Source: Fimbriimonadaceae bacterium (GTDB taxonomy: Bacteria; Armatimonadota; Fimbriimonadia; Fimbriimonadales; Fimbriimonadaceae). From it: DNA of 64,000 nt. This document shows positions 1 to 7,645 of this stretch, piece after piece (position 1 is the stretch's first letter; each line of letters begins with the position of its first letter). Location: positions 434,001 through 498,000 of the forward strand of contig JALHNM010000001.1 of assembly GCA_022843485.1 (NCBI GenBank), in the 5' to 3' direction. The position numbers and the translations under genes are program-made. The notes beneath the pieces are model-generated. The model had not been told where the DNA came from and searched no databases. It was given only the letters and a program-made list of their open reading frames with translations.

Positions 1-111
1 GGCGCACGCCCCGCCTCGAAACCCTGACTCCTCACATCGTTCCTCCGTCCGGAGCCAACTTGGCCCCGGCGACTGCCTACCGATCGAACCAGAAAGGACA
101 TAAAACACACC

Positions 112-849
112 ATGAACACACGAACCTTAAGCGCGGCCCTCGCCGCATCGCTCCTGACGTGCTCCCTCACCGCGGGCGCCCAGTTCACCAACGTCCTCAC
201 CGAAGGCGAGGTCGATTTCGGGATCAAGTACGACGCCGCCGAGGGGTGGGAGTTCGAGCTCCACGACGAGACGAACAACGTCGAGTACGAGCTCGGTGAG
301 ACCCTGCTCGTGGCCCCCGAGGACGCCCGCCTCTCGCGCCCGGGCGGGGTCCAGTGGGACTTCCTCGGGGTCGGCGCAGGGGAATCGGTCTGGGTCTTGC
401 CCCAGAACGAGATCAGCGGGCTCCTCTACTTCGGCGTGGGTTCGGAGGAGATGACGGGCGACGTCTTCGACTCTTACTTTGAGGCCGACGCCCGCGTCAA
501 CGACCGGGGTCGCTGGATCAAGACCACCGTCGCGGCGGTTCGCGGTCCGGGGCAGTTCTCGGTGTGGACCACCGACCAGAACGGTAACCCGACCGTCTGG
601 GCCGCCACGGCCGACGGGCTCCAGAGCTCCGACGCCCTGTTCGGCGTCGAGGGCGGGCACACCCACTATAACTGGGGATTCACCGCGGCCGGCCGGTACG
701 AGATCGACGTGGTCGTGTCCGCGTTCCAGGGCGGTGCGCTCCTCCAGAGCGACGTCGCGACCATCAACTTCGACGTCGTCCCCGAGCCCGCGACGATCCT
801 CGCCCTAGCCGCCGGCCTCGCCGCGGTCGCGAGCCGCCGCAGGCGGTAG
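112..849 (+). CDS. PEP-CTERM surface protein with choice-of-anchor M domain
   Basis: The 245-residue product has a signal peptide over about residues 1-23, ending near AGA-Q. The segment GGHTHYNWGF (about residues 180-190) is the typical core of the choice-of-anchor M (TIGR03769) surface-protein domain. The C-terminus carries a PEP-CTERM sorting signal: VPEPAT near residue 223, a short hydrophobic stretch and a final RRRR cluster. Such proteins are exported and then processed by an exosortase; no exosortase gene is in the window. The ATG at 112 has a weak AAAGGA about 13 bases upstream. It is monocistronic and followed by a strong hairpin. The binding partner or ligand is unknown. Confidence 0.85.
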   Translation: MNTRTLSAALAASLLTCSLTAGAQFTNVLTEGEVDFGIKYDAAEGWEFELHDETNNVEYELGETLLVAPEDARLSRPGGVQWDFLGVGAGESVWVLPQNEISGLLYFGVGSEEMTGDVFDSYFEADARVNDRGRWIKTTVAAVRGPGQFSVWTTDQNGNPTVWAATADGLQSSDALFGVEGGHTHYNWGFTAAGRYEIDVVVSAFQGGALLQSDVATINFDVVPEPATILALAAGLAAVASRRRR

Positions 850-859
850 AGACGGGGTA

Positions 860-891
860 GGCCCCGGCCCGACCATGGCGCGGCCGGGGCC
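860..891 (+). terminator. Hairpin terminator after the PEP-CTERM gene
   Basis: Perfect 10-bp stem GGCCCCGGCC / GGCCGGGGCC with a 12-base loop, ten bases after the stop codon, followed by CCCCTTAT rather than a clean T-run. The rest of the gap to the Fic gene (892-1065) is AT-richer than the surroundings. Apart from a small hairpin (TCGCAC / GTGCGA, 909-928) and the Fic promoter I see nothing in it. Confidence 0.7.
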
Positions 892-1051
892 CCCTTATCC
901 ACCGATCTTCGCACACGAACCCGTGCGAGTCGTCGTTATCAACTTAAAGATTGCTTTTAGGTGGACAAAGGCCAGCAGTGCCCCGCTTATCGTCCGCAAG
1001 GTCGATATGGGGGCACACAAGCCCAGCTGTCAACATTAAAGTGCGTTAGGG

Positions 1052-1057
1052 TATCAT
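1052..1057 (+). promoter_or_regulatory. -10 element TATCAT of the Fic gene
   Basis: TATCAT ends 8 bases before the ATG at 1066 and there is no Shine-Dalgarno sequence between them. The transcript would start at or next to the start codon (leaderless), a pattern repeated at many genes here. Confidence 0.55.
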
Positions 1058-1065
1058 AACGACCC

Positions 1066-2214
1066 ATGACCGACCTGCGGACGACGGGCGAGTATGTCGT
1101 GCAGCCCCGTGGGTATCGGGCGTTCTTGCCCCGTCCCCTCCCGCCTGACCCGCCGATCGCCTTCGACGACGCCCTCCTCGATCTGCTCTCGCGGGCGGAC
1201 CGGTCGCTCGGGCGGCTCGACGGGCTTTCCGAGATCGTCCCCGACCCCGACCTCTTCGCCTACATGTTCGTCCGCAAGGAGGCCGAGCTCTCTTGCCAGA
1301 TCGAGGGCACCCAGTCGTCGATGGACGACCTCCTCCTCGCGGAGGCGGGCGTGCTCGGGCCGGACAAGCACGGTGACGTCGGAGAGATCGTCAACTACAT
1401 CGGGGCGATGCGCCACGGCCTTGCCCGGCTCGCCGACCTCCCCGTCTCGATGCGCCTCGTCCGCGAGATCCACGAGCGCCTCCTCTCCGGTGTCCGAGGT
1501 CAGGAGAAGGCCCCGGGCGAGGTGCGCAGGACCCAGAACTGGATCGGCGGCAGTCGACCGGACAACGCAGTCTTCGTCCCACCCCCGCCGGAGGCACTGA
1601 CCGAGGCCCTAGGAGCCTGGGAGCGGTTCGTCCACTCGGACCACCCGATGCCCCCACTCGTGCGGATCGGCCTCGCCCACGCCCAGTTCGAAACGATCCA
1701 CCCCTTCCTCGACGGGAACGGGCGGACGGGCCGTCTGCTCATCACGTTCCTCCTGTGCGAGCGCGGGGTGCTGCGCCAGCCCGTGCTCTTCTCTTCGCTC
1801 TACTTCAAGCGCCGCCGGTCGGAGTACTACGACCGGCTACAGGCCACTCGCGACCGGGGCGACTACGAGGGGTGGATGCGCTACTTCTTGACGGGCGTGC
1901 TTGACTCGGCCGAGGCCGCCGCGCAGGCCGCCTCCCGGTTGGTCGCGATGCGCGAGGAGCACACCTGCCTCGTCCGCGAGACGATGGGCCGGGCCGCGCC
2001 GTCGGCCCTCCTCTTGCTCGAGGCCCTTGCCCGGGCCCCAGTGATGACGGTCAACCAGGTCGCCGAGCGGTTGCGACTGACCCACACGGGGGCGAACCGG
2101 CTCGTCGAGAGGCTGGTCAAGGAGGGCCTCATGGCGCCGACCGACGAGGCCCGTCGCCGCAATCGCGCCTTTGAGTACGCCCCTTACGTGGATCTCTTCA
2201 ACCGCCTTGCCTAG
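1066..2214 (+). CDS. Fic family protein AMP-transferase, class II
   Basis: 382 residues. The Fic catalytic loop HPFLDGNGRTGR lies at about residues 213-224, complete with the catalytic His and the phosphate-binding GNGR. An N-terminal Fic_N-like region carries SCQIEG (about 76-81), which fits the (S/T)xxxE(G/N) inhibitory helix. The enzyme is therefore class II, with its own inhibitor in cis, and needs no separate antitoxin. A C-terminal winged-helix segment (NQVAERL...TGANRLVERL, about 326-350) suggests DNA binding. Proteins of this build transfer AMP to target proteins; the target here is unknown. The 3' end overlaps the convergent glycerophosphodiesterase gene by 17 bases. Confidence 0.9.
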   Translation: MTDLRTTGEYVVQPRGYRAFLPRPLPPDPPIAFDDALLDLLSRADRSLGRLDGLSEIVPDPDLFAYMFVRKEAELSCQIEGTQSSMDDLLLAEAGVLGPDKHGDVGEIVNYIGAMRHGLARLADLPVSMRLVREIHERLLSGVRGQEKAPGEVRRTQNWIGGSRPDNAVFVPPPPEALTEALGAWERFVHSDHPMPPLVRIGLAHAQFETIHPFLDGNGRTGRLLITFLLCERGVLRQPVLFSSLYFKRRRSEYYDRLQATRDRGDYEGWMRYFLTGVLDSAEAAAQAASRLVAMREEHTCLVRETMGRAAPSALLLLEALARAPVMTVNQVAERLRLTHTGANRLVERLVKEGLMAPTDEARRRNRAFEYAPYVDLFNRLA

Positions 2215-3199
2215 CCGTTCGTGGTCGTGAGGCCACGGCGCGGGCGGGGAAGTCGGTGAACACTCCGTCCACCCCGGCCTGCCAGAACGCGGCGAGCTCC
2301 TCGTCCGGACTGACGCCTAGCGGGAGGAAGGTCGGCTCGTCGCGGAACGTCCAGGCATGGACGACGAGTCCGGCTGCGTGGGCGTCCTTGACGAGTGACG
2401 TCGGCGTCCCGAGCCCGCCTGCGGCCCCACGGGGCACGACCATCGCTTTGTTCGGCCCGATCCCTTGCGCGTACTTCCGCACGAACGCCAGGCCCTCGGG
2501 AGTGGTGAGGTCGGCATAGGTGCGGGGGCTGCCCGTCGCGGTGAAGTCCCAGGGCTTGCCCGCCGGGCTCAGGAGTTGCACGAGGGGGGCCTTCGTCCGG
2601 CTCGACAGCTCGATCAAGGGCCCGACCTCGAAGCACTGCACGAACACCTTGGCGTCGGCCCGGTCGAGGCCCGCCTTCTGGAGCGCAGTGGCCATCGCCG
2701 AAACCATGTCGAGCCCGATCTCGCGGAAGTAGGTCGGGTGCTTCATCTCGGGGTAGACCCCGACCCCCCGCTCGCGCGCAAGGGCGGCGACTTCGGCGAA
2801 AGTCGGGATGCCAAACCTGCCGTCGAACGCCTTGCTCGCTGGCCGGAGCTGCGGCATCCGCTCTCGGGCCCGGAGGGTCCTTACCTCCGCGAGCGTGAGG
2901 TCTTCGCTGAACCACCCCGTCACCCGGCGGCCGTCGATCGTCTTCGTCGCCTTCCGGTCGGCGAACTCGGGCCGGTCGGCCACGTCGGTCGAGTCGCTTA
3001 GCTCGTTCTCGTGCCGGGCGATGAGGTGCCCGTCCTTCGTCATGACGAGGTCGGGCTCGATGAAGTCGGCTTTCTGCTCGATCGCGAGCCGGTACGCCTC
3101 GATCGTGTGCTCAGGCCGCTCCCCACTCGCCCCCCGGTGTGCGATCACGAGCGGCCCCGAGGGCACGGACAGCGCAACGGCCGCAACGAGGCTCAGCAT
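2198..3199 (-). CDS. Glycerophosphodiester phosphodiesterase
   Basis: 333 residues, GlpQ/UgpQ family: hydrolyses deacylated phospholipids to glycerol-3-phosphate and an alcohol. The core begins AHRGASGERPEHT (about residues 20-32), with the catalytic HR and the metal-binding EPD further on (IEPDLVMTKDGHLIARHE). A hydrophobic N-terminus (LSLVAAVALSVPSG) looks like a signal peptide, so it probably acts in the periplasm. The 3' end has CDS overlap with the Fic gene. A TAACCT hexamer (3206-3211) sits 6 bases before the ATG with no Shine-Dalgarno, so a leaderless start is likely. Confidence 0.9.
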   Translation of the reverse strand: MLSLVAAVALSVPSGPLVIAHRGASGERPEHTIEAYRLAIEQKADFIEPDLVMTKDGHLIARHENELSDSTDVADRPEFADRKATKTIDGRRVTGWFSEDLTLAEVRTLRARERMPQLRPASKAFDGRFGIPTFAEVAALARERGVGVYPEMKHPTYFREIGLDMVSAMATALQKAGLDRADAKVFVQCFEVGPLIELSSRTKAPLVQLLSPAGKPWDFTATGSPRTYADLTTPEGLAFVRKYAQGIGPNKAMVVPRGAAGGLGTPTSLVKDAHAAGLVVHAWTFRDEPTFLPLGVSPDEELAAFWQAGVDGVFTDFPARAVASRPRTARQGG

Positions 3200-3241
3200 T
3201 GATCTAGGTTAGTCGGCTCGCGTTAAGCCCTGGTAAAGGCC

Positions 3242-5365
3242 TCACCCGAGCCACTTCTCCCACCACGCCACGATCTCGCCGAGCCGGTGGAGGCGGAGGT
3301 CAGGGGGCCCGTTGCGGCTCATCCCGTGGCTGGTGCTCGCTGGGTAGCGGACGTAGCGCGCCTCGATGCCTTTCGACTTGAGCACGAAGAAGACCTGGTC
3401 GCTCTGCTCGACGTTGCACCGCAGGTCGCCCTCGCTGTGGATCACGAGCATCGGCGTCTTAACCCGGTCGAAGTGGGCGATCGGCGACTGTTCCCAGACG
3501 GGCTTGATCGCGGCGTGGTCGCCCCAAGCCTGGCCCCCGAAGTACCCGTCCTTGTTGAGGGGGAAGTCGCTGTTGCCCCCCGCCGAGAGCCAGTTGAACA
3601 CGCACCGGTCGGTGATGGCAGCCCGAAAGGCGTCTGTGTGCGAGACCACCCAGTTCGTCATGTACCCGCCGTAGGAGCCGCCCATAACGCCCATGCGACC
3701 GGGGTGGACGTGGGGGTGGTGCTGCATCCACCGGGTGACGGCCTGGACGTCGTCCCAGTCCTTGTCGCCCCAGTTCCCGCGGATGGCGGCGCAGAACGCT
3801 TCGCCGTAGCCCTTCGACCCGCGGGGGTTGCTGAACACAACGAAGTGGCCCTGGGCGGCCAGCAGCTGGAACTCGTGGAAGAAGGCCCACCCGTACTGGC
3901 CGTGGGGCCCGCCATGGATCTCGAGCACGGCCGGGTGCTTCTTCTTCTCGTTGAACCCGATGGGCGCCATCACCCACGCTTGCACGCGCGCTCCGTCGGT
4001 GGATTCGAGCCACACCTCTTCGGGGGCTGAGAGCTTGAGGGATCCGAGAAGTTCCCCGTTGAAGCTCGTCAGCACGCGCGGCCTGTGCGAGTCTCCACCC
4101 CCACCCCCCTCCTCTTTTCCGCGGGGACGATCATCCCGCAAAAACGAGGAGGGGGCTCCGGAGAGGTCGATCCAGGCCGCCTCGAGGAGGTGGGTGGCGT
4201 CGCCCCAGAGCGCGGCCATCCGCGTCCCGTCCGCGTTGAGGTTCGAGCCCATGGCGAGGTGCCGGCCTTGGGTCACCCAGGCGAGCGAACCGTCCGCCAC
4301 CGAGACCGCGGCCAGGTTGACCGCGCCGTGCCATCCCACGCTCACGTAGACCCGCTCCCCGTCTGGCGACCACTGCACAAGGCCGCTCCCACCGCCGTCG
4401 GCCACGAACCCGAACAAGGTGTCGCTCAGGACGAGGACGTCCAAGCAGAAGTCGTGTTCGGCCGTGAGGCACCGGGCTTCCCCGCCCTCGACCGGCAACA
4501 GCCAGAGCCGCGTGTTGTGCACCCCCCAGGGATCGTCGGGGGCGTCGGAGCCCAGGTAGGCGACCCACTTCCCGTCCGGCGAGACCTTGGGGCTGCCCTT
4601 ACTGCCCTTGGTGTCGCACTTGATCCGCTTCGCCTTGCCCTTGAGCGGCACCAGGAACAGCTGGTCGTTCGGCTTTTCGAGCAGCGGGTCCTTGTTGTCC
4701 GAGTGGGCGACCACCAACCCGCTCGAATCGCGAAGCCAGTCGAACGAGTAGGAGCCGAGCGGATCCTTGTCGTAGAGCAGGGAGTGCGCCCCCGTCGCCA
4801 CGTCGACGACGTAGACGGCGTACCGCTGACCGCCGAAGTAGCCGTCCCCGTCGAGCCTGTACCACAGCGTGTCGATCTCCCAGGGGGGCGTGCTCAACCC
4901 CTTCTCTTCGCGCTCTTTCTTGGCCTTCTCGGTCCAGTTCGGGTGCGTCTCGCGAAAGGTGACGGCGATCTTCGTGCCGTCAGGCGACCAGAGGAGCGAC
5001 CCGATCGCGCCCTCGGGGAACGAGGTGAGCTTCCGGGCCTCGCCACCGTCGGTATCGATCACGAACACCTGGGCGGACGGCTTTTCGCGCCCGCTCACGA
5101 ACGCGATCCGGCGCCCATCTGGCGACCAGCGCCCGAGTCCCACCCCCGCCTCGCCCTGCGTCCATTGGCGGAGGCTCCCTGCCTTTGCCGCCGCCGGAGC
5201 GTCGGCTCCCGGGACGTCGACCGAGTAGAGGTTGGTGACGTACTTGTTCTTCTCGTTGACGTGGCGCTTGGCGAAGAGGAGGCGCCGCCCGTCAGGGCTG
5301 ATCTGGGCGTCCCCCAAGAAGTGCATCGCCAAGAGGTCTTCGGCTCGGATCGGTCGCTTCGGCAC
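3242..5365 (-). CDS. S9 family prolyl oligopeptidase-type peptidase
   Basis: 707 residues, similar to acylaminoacyl-peptidase/dipeptidyl-peptidase proteins. The N-terminal two thirds contain repeated SPDGxx(I/L)AF blades (PD40/WD40-like beta-propeller). The C-terminal alpha/beta hydrolase domain has the nucleophile in GGSYGGYM, the acid Asp in HSEGDLR and the His in STSHGMS. No signal peptide is evident, so it is probably cytoplasmic and cleaves short peptides. The start is GTG at 5365, with TACCTT five bases upstream. Around residues 404-424 it carries an odd Gly/charged insert (GKEEGGGGGD) encoded by a long DNA palindrome listed separately. Confidence 0.93.
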   Translation of the reverse strand: MPKRPIRAEDLLAMHFLGDAQISPDGRRLLFAKRHVNEKNKYVTNLYSVDVPGADAPAAAKAGSLRQWTQGEAGVGLGRWSPDGRRIAFVSGREKPSAQVFVIDTDGGEARKLTSFPEGAIGSLLWSPDGTKIAVTFRETHPNWTEKAKKEREEKGLSTPPWEIDTLWYRLDGDGYFGGQRYAVYVVDVATGAHSLLYDKDPLGSYSFDWLRDSSGLVVAHSDNKDPLLEKPNDQLFLVPLKGKAKRIKCDTKGSKGSPKVSPDGKWVAYLGSDAPDDPWGVHNTRLWLLPVEGGEARCLTAEHDFCLDVLVLSDTLFGFVADGGGSGLVQWSPDGERVYVSVGWHGAVNLAAVSVADGSLAWVTQGRHLAMGSNLNADGTRMAALWGDATHLLEAAWIDLSGAPSSFLRDDRPRGKEEGGGGGDSHRPRVLTSFNGELLGSLKLSAPEEVWLESTDGARVQAWVMAPIGFNEKKKHPAVLEIHGGPHGQYGWAFFHEFQLLAAQGHFVVFSNPRGSKGYGEAFCAAIRGNWGDKDWDDVQAVTRWMQHHPHVHPGRMGVMGGSYGGYMTNWVVSHTDAFRAAITDRCVFNWLSAGGNSDFPLNKDGYFGGQAWGDHAAIKPVWEQSPIAHFDRVKTPMLVIHSEGDLRCNVEQSDQVFFVLKSKGIEARYVRYPASTSHGMSRNGPPDLRLHRLGEIVAWWEKWLG
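4105..4155. repeat. Long palindrome inside the S9 peptidase gene
   Basis: Two 21-base arms (4105-4125 and 4135-4155) match at 18 of 21 positions as an inverted repeat, with a 9-base loop. The outer arm is CCCCCTCCTC / GAGGAGGGGG. It stays in frame and encodes a low-complexity Gly/charged insert in the peptidase. A related imperfect hairpin occurs in the uvrA N-half. Confidence 0.75.
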
Positions 5366-5455
5366 GCCTCAAGGTACCCTCGCCCTGGGGTGCCCGTGAG
5401 TGCCCTGTAAAATTGCGATCACGGATCCGGAAATCTGTTGTATAGTAAAGGAGCC

Positions 5456-5717
5456 ATGAGCAACTTCACCCCCCCCTCTCCGCATCCTGGCACTGGTGAC
5501 CGTTAGCCTCCTCATGACCTTCGTGCTCGCTTCCTTGCCCGACGCGACACGTAGCGGGACGGAGCCGTGTAGCACATGCAGGTGGATTCCGTCGCCGACC
5601 CAAGGCCCGGGCTCTTGTACAGGAACCTGCCCGCAACCAACCGTCTGTACCTACGTAGCGTACGGTAGCTGCCAATGCAAAGAGCCCGCTACGCCTCGCC
5701 TGCTCTCGACGAGGTAA
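5456..5717 (+). CDS. Small Cys-rich exported protein, frame broken at a C8 tract
   Basis: ATG 5456 has AAGGAG just 2 bases upstream and reads MSNFTPP, then hits a stop at 5504. The reading frame from 5478 to 5717 is open and would join this start if the run of eight C (5469-5476) had nine. The joined product would be about 87 residues: a hydrophobic signal segment (RILALVTVSLLMTFVLASL) and a mature part with seven cysteines. Without repair, translation could begin at GTG 5496 (73 residues) with a signal lacking positive charge. I recognise no family. It fills most of the 371-base gap between the S9 peptidase gene and the GTG at 5737. The frame break is either phase variation or a homopolymer read error. 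Confidence 0.5.
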
Positions 5718-5736
5718 GGGACCAGGTACCTGAGTA

Positions 5737-7617
5737 GTGGTCTTGGCGCCCCTTTGGTTAGCGTGGCTCAGTTGGGCGAACGGCGGTCAAATCGCCCCGG
5801 TAGCCGAGGTCGTAGGGCGGTGGTCGCCGGAGGCCACCGTCGAGGCCCGCCTCTCCCGCGAGCCCGTTTGGGTCGATCCGCGCCTCGACGATCGAGTCAC
5901 CGTCGAGCAGGCGGTCGCCGCCGCCCTCGGGGCGACTTGGGTCGAAGAAGGCGGACGGCGCACCCTGCTTCGCGACCCAGAGCGACACGCCGAGTTCGAG
6001 GTCCGCGCCCGTGACCTAAGGACAGCCCGAATCGCTGATGGCCTCGCCCCCCTCGTCGACGCGTTCGGAAAGGCCCCCGACGGGACGGCCGACCTCGATC
6101 CAGACCGACTCTCGCGCACCTGGGAGCAGGCGTTGCGCACGTCGACGACCGGTCAAAACCCGGCTTCGGTGCTCGCTCGTCTCGCCTTGGTGTCCCGTGC
6201 TCCCGCCGACCTGTCACGCCTTGGGCTCGAGTGGACGCAGGAACTCGAGTACGGCGTCCCCGGGTCGGGGGAGCAACCGGTCTGGCGGGCCGTCCTCGTC
6301 CTAATCGCACGCGGGTTCGGCCGCGTCGAGGGCCTCGATGCGCACGAACGACCCACGCTGACCCGATTCGATCCCGGTCGGCTCCGTGCCTTCGTCCAGC
6401 TGAGTGGTTCGCCGGAGTCGCTCTTCGCGACCGCGCACGTCACCCTTGACGATGGCACGGTCCTCGACACGGGCCAAGCCCTCGTCCCGCTCCCCAGGGC
6501 ACGGATCGAGCCGGACCGGTCGGAGGGCCCCGACCTCGCAGTGTGGACCCCCGGGTTCCCGCCCTTCCTTCGCGACCGCGCGTTCCCTCGATTTCGGGGT
6601 GATTGGGGCCGGTGGGCGGTCTCGCTGGCGCCACGGCCGGTCGAAGCCCCGCCGTCTTCGGAACCCCTCCGGTGGCTCGAGCCCCTCCTCTCGGCCGAGG
6701 CCGAAGCGAGTTCGCTTCCGATGGTCGTCAACCTACCGGACGACGTGCTCCCCGTCCTGATCCGAAGCCTGCAGGAGGGCGGCCGCCTCGCCCCGGGGGT
6801 CCTCGGCGAGTTGGTGGCGAAGGAGATTCTCGAACGCGAAGTGGTCGCCGGCGTGGCCGTCTACCGGCCTTCTGACCCGGCGCGGGCAGAGGCCACCCGG
6901 ATCGACCGCCGCGCCATGGCCTCGCTCGTCAAGGGGGCGGTGGATACCGGGTCGGTCACGCTGCCCGGCCTCGCCGGGGCCCTCGTCTCGAGCCCGGCCA
7001 CCTCGGCTCAAGGCTTCGCTTTCGATTCGATCGTGGTGGGCCTTTGGGAGGCCGGGGTCGCGATCCCACCGCGAGCCCCCGACCGAGATTTCGCCCGTCT
7101 CCTTGCCCGGCTCCGGCCGTCGGCCTACCCGGCCTCGGCGTCGACCTCCACGGTCGATCTGCCTCTCGCCCGGATGGTTCGAGAGCTGGGCTGGACGGCA
7201 GAACTCTCAGCCCCCGGATCCGCGGGCCCCGAGATCGGCGCGGTCGTCCTTCAGTCCGGCGCGGCCCTTCGGGCGACCTTCACCGAGAATCGAGAGCCCG
7301 TCTTCGTTCGGGAAGGGTTCGAGGAGGCCGGGCCCTTGTCATTGGCGCGACTCGCCGAGTTCGCCGCCGCCCAGCCCGACCTGGACCGCGGGTGGAACGT
7401 GCGTTCGGGCACATCCACGACGCTGACGCTCTCGATCGAGGGGCCTCGTGGGCTCGTGGAATCTCGCGCGTACAGTTCTGCCCCGGTGTGGATCGGCCCG
7501 CCGGGGCCGACATCCGGTTGGCCGAAGGCTCTGCGAGAGGAGTTCGACCGATCGGTCGCGGCGGCCAGGGAGCGCATCGGGCGGGACGCGAAGAACCGGG
7601 ACACGACCCGGCCCTAG
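5737..7617 (+). CDS. Exported protein of unknown function
   Basis: 626 residues starting at GTG 5737. The N-terminus (MVLAPLWLAWLSWANG) resembles a short signal peptide; the rest is a soluble Arg/Pro/Ala-rich protein without motifs I recognise. It starts 19 bases after the Cys-rich small gene and may be co-transcribed. A 10-bp palindrome CAGGTACCTG (5723-5732) lies immediately upstream. It ends 28 bases before the uvrA N-half ATG. Codon use is like its neighbours. The long open frame, signal peptide and close spacing support a real gene; no function is proposed. Confidence 0.75.
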   Translation: MVLAPLWLAWLSWANGGQIAPVAEVVGRWSPEATVEARLSREPVWVDPRLDDRVTVEQAVAAALGATWVEEGGRRTLLRDPERHAEFEVRARDLRTARIADGLAPLVDAFGKAPDGTADLDPDRLSRTWEQALRTSTTGQNPASVLARLALVSRAPADLSRLGLEWTQELEYGVPGSGEQPVWRAVLVLIARGFGRVEGLDAHERPTLTRFDPGRLRAFVQLSGSPESLFATAHVTLDDGTVLDTGQALVPLPRARIEPDRSEGPDLAVWTPGFPPFLRDRAFPRFRGDWGRWAVSLAPRPVEAPPSSEPLRWLEPLLSAEAEASSLPMVVNLPDDVLPVLIRSLQEGGRLAPGVLGELVAKEILEREVVAGVAVYRPSDPARAEATRIDRRAMASLVKGAVDTGSVTLPGLAGALVSSPATSAQGFAFDSIVVGLWEAGVAIPPRAPDRDFARLLARLRPSAYPASASTSTVDLPLARMVRELGWTAELSAPGSAGPEIGAVVLQSGAALRATFTENREPVFVREGFEEAGPLSLARLAEFAAAQPDLDRGWNVRSGTSTTLTLSIEGPRGLVESRAYSSAPVWIGPPGPTSGWPKALREEFDRSVAAARERIGRDAKNRDTTRP

Positions 7618-7630
7618 CGCCGGGCCTTGG

Positions 7631-7636
7631 TACACT
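7631..7636 (+). promoter_or_regulatory. -10 element TACACT of the uvrA N-half
   Basis: TACACT preceded by GG and followed, after 9 bases, by the ATG at 7646. There is no Shine-Dalgarno. The segment CGTCTAC between the hexamer and ATGTCG recurs upstream of the uvrA C-half. Confidence 0.5.
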
Positions 7637-7645
7637 CGTCTACCT

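Noticed and set aside
1066-2214. Fic protein as one half of a toxin-antitoxin pair
   Set aside because: There is no small antitoxin gene beside it, and the inhibitory motif is within the same protein.
4085-5410. A 441-codon open frame antisense to the S9 peptidase gene, and many similar long antisense frames
   Set aside because: High GC makes the opposite strand free of stops. These frames have no recognisable motifs and very unusual residue composition, while the peptidase frame is fully conserved.
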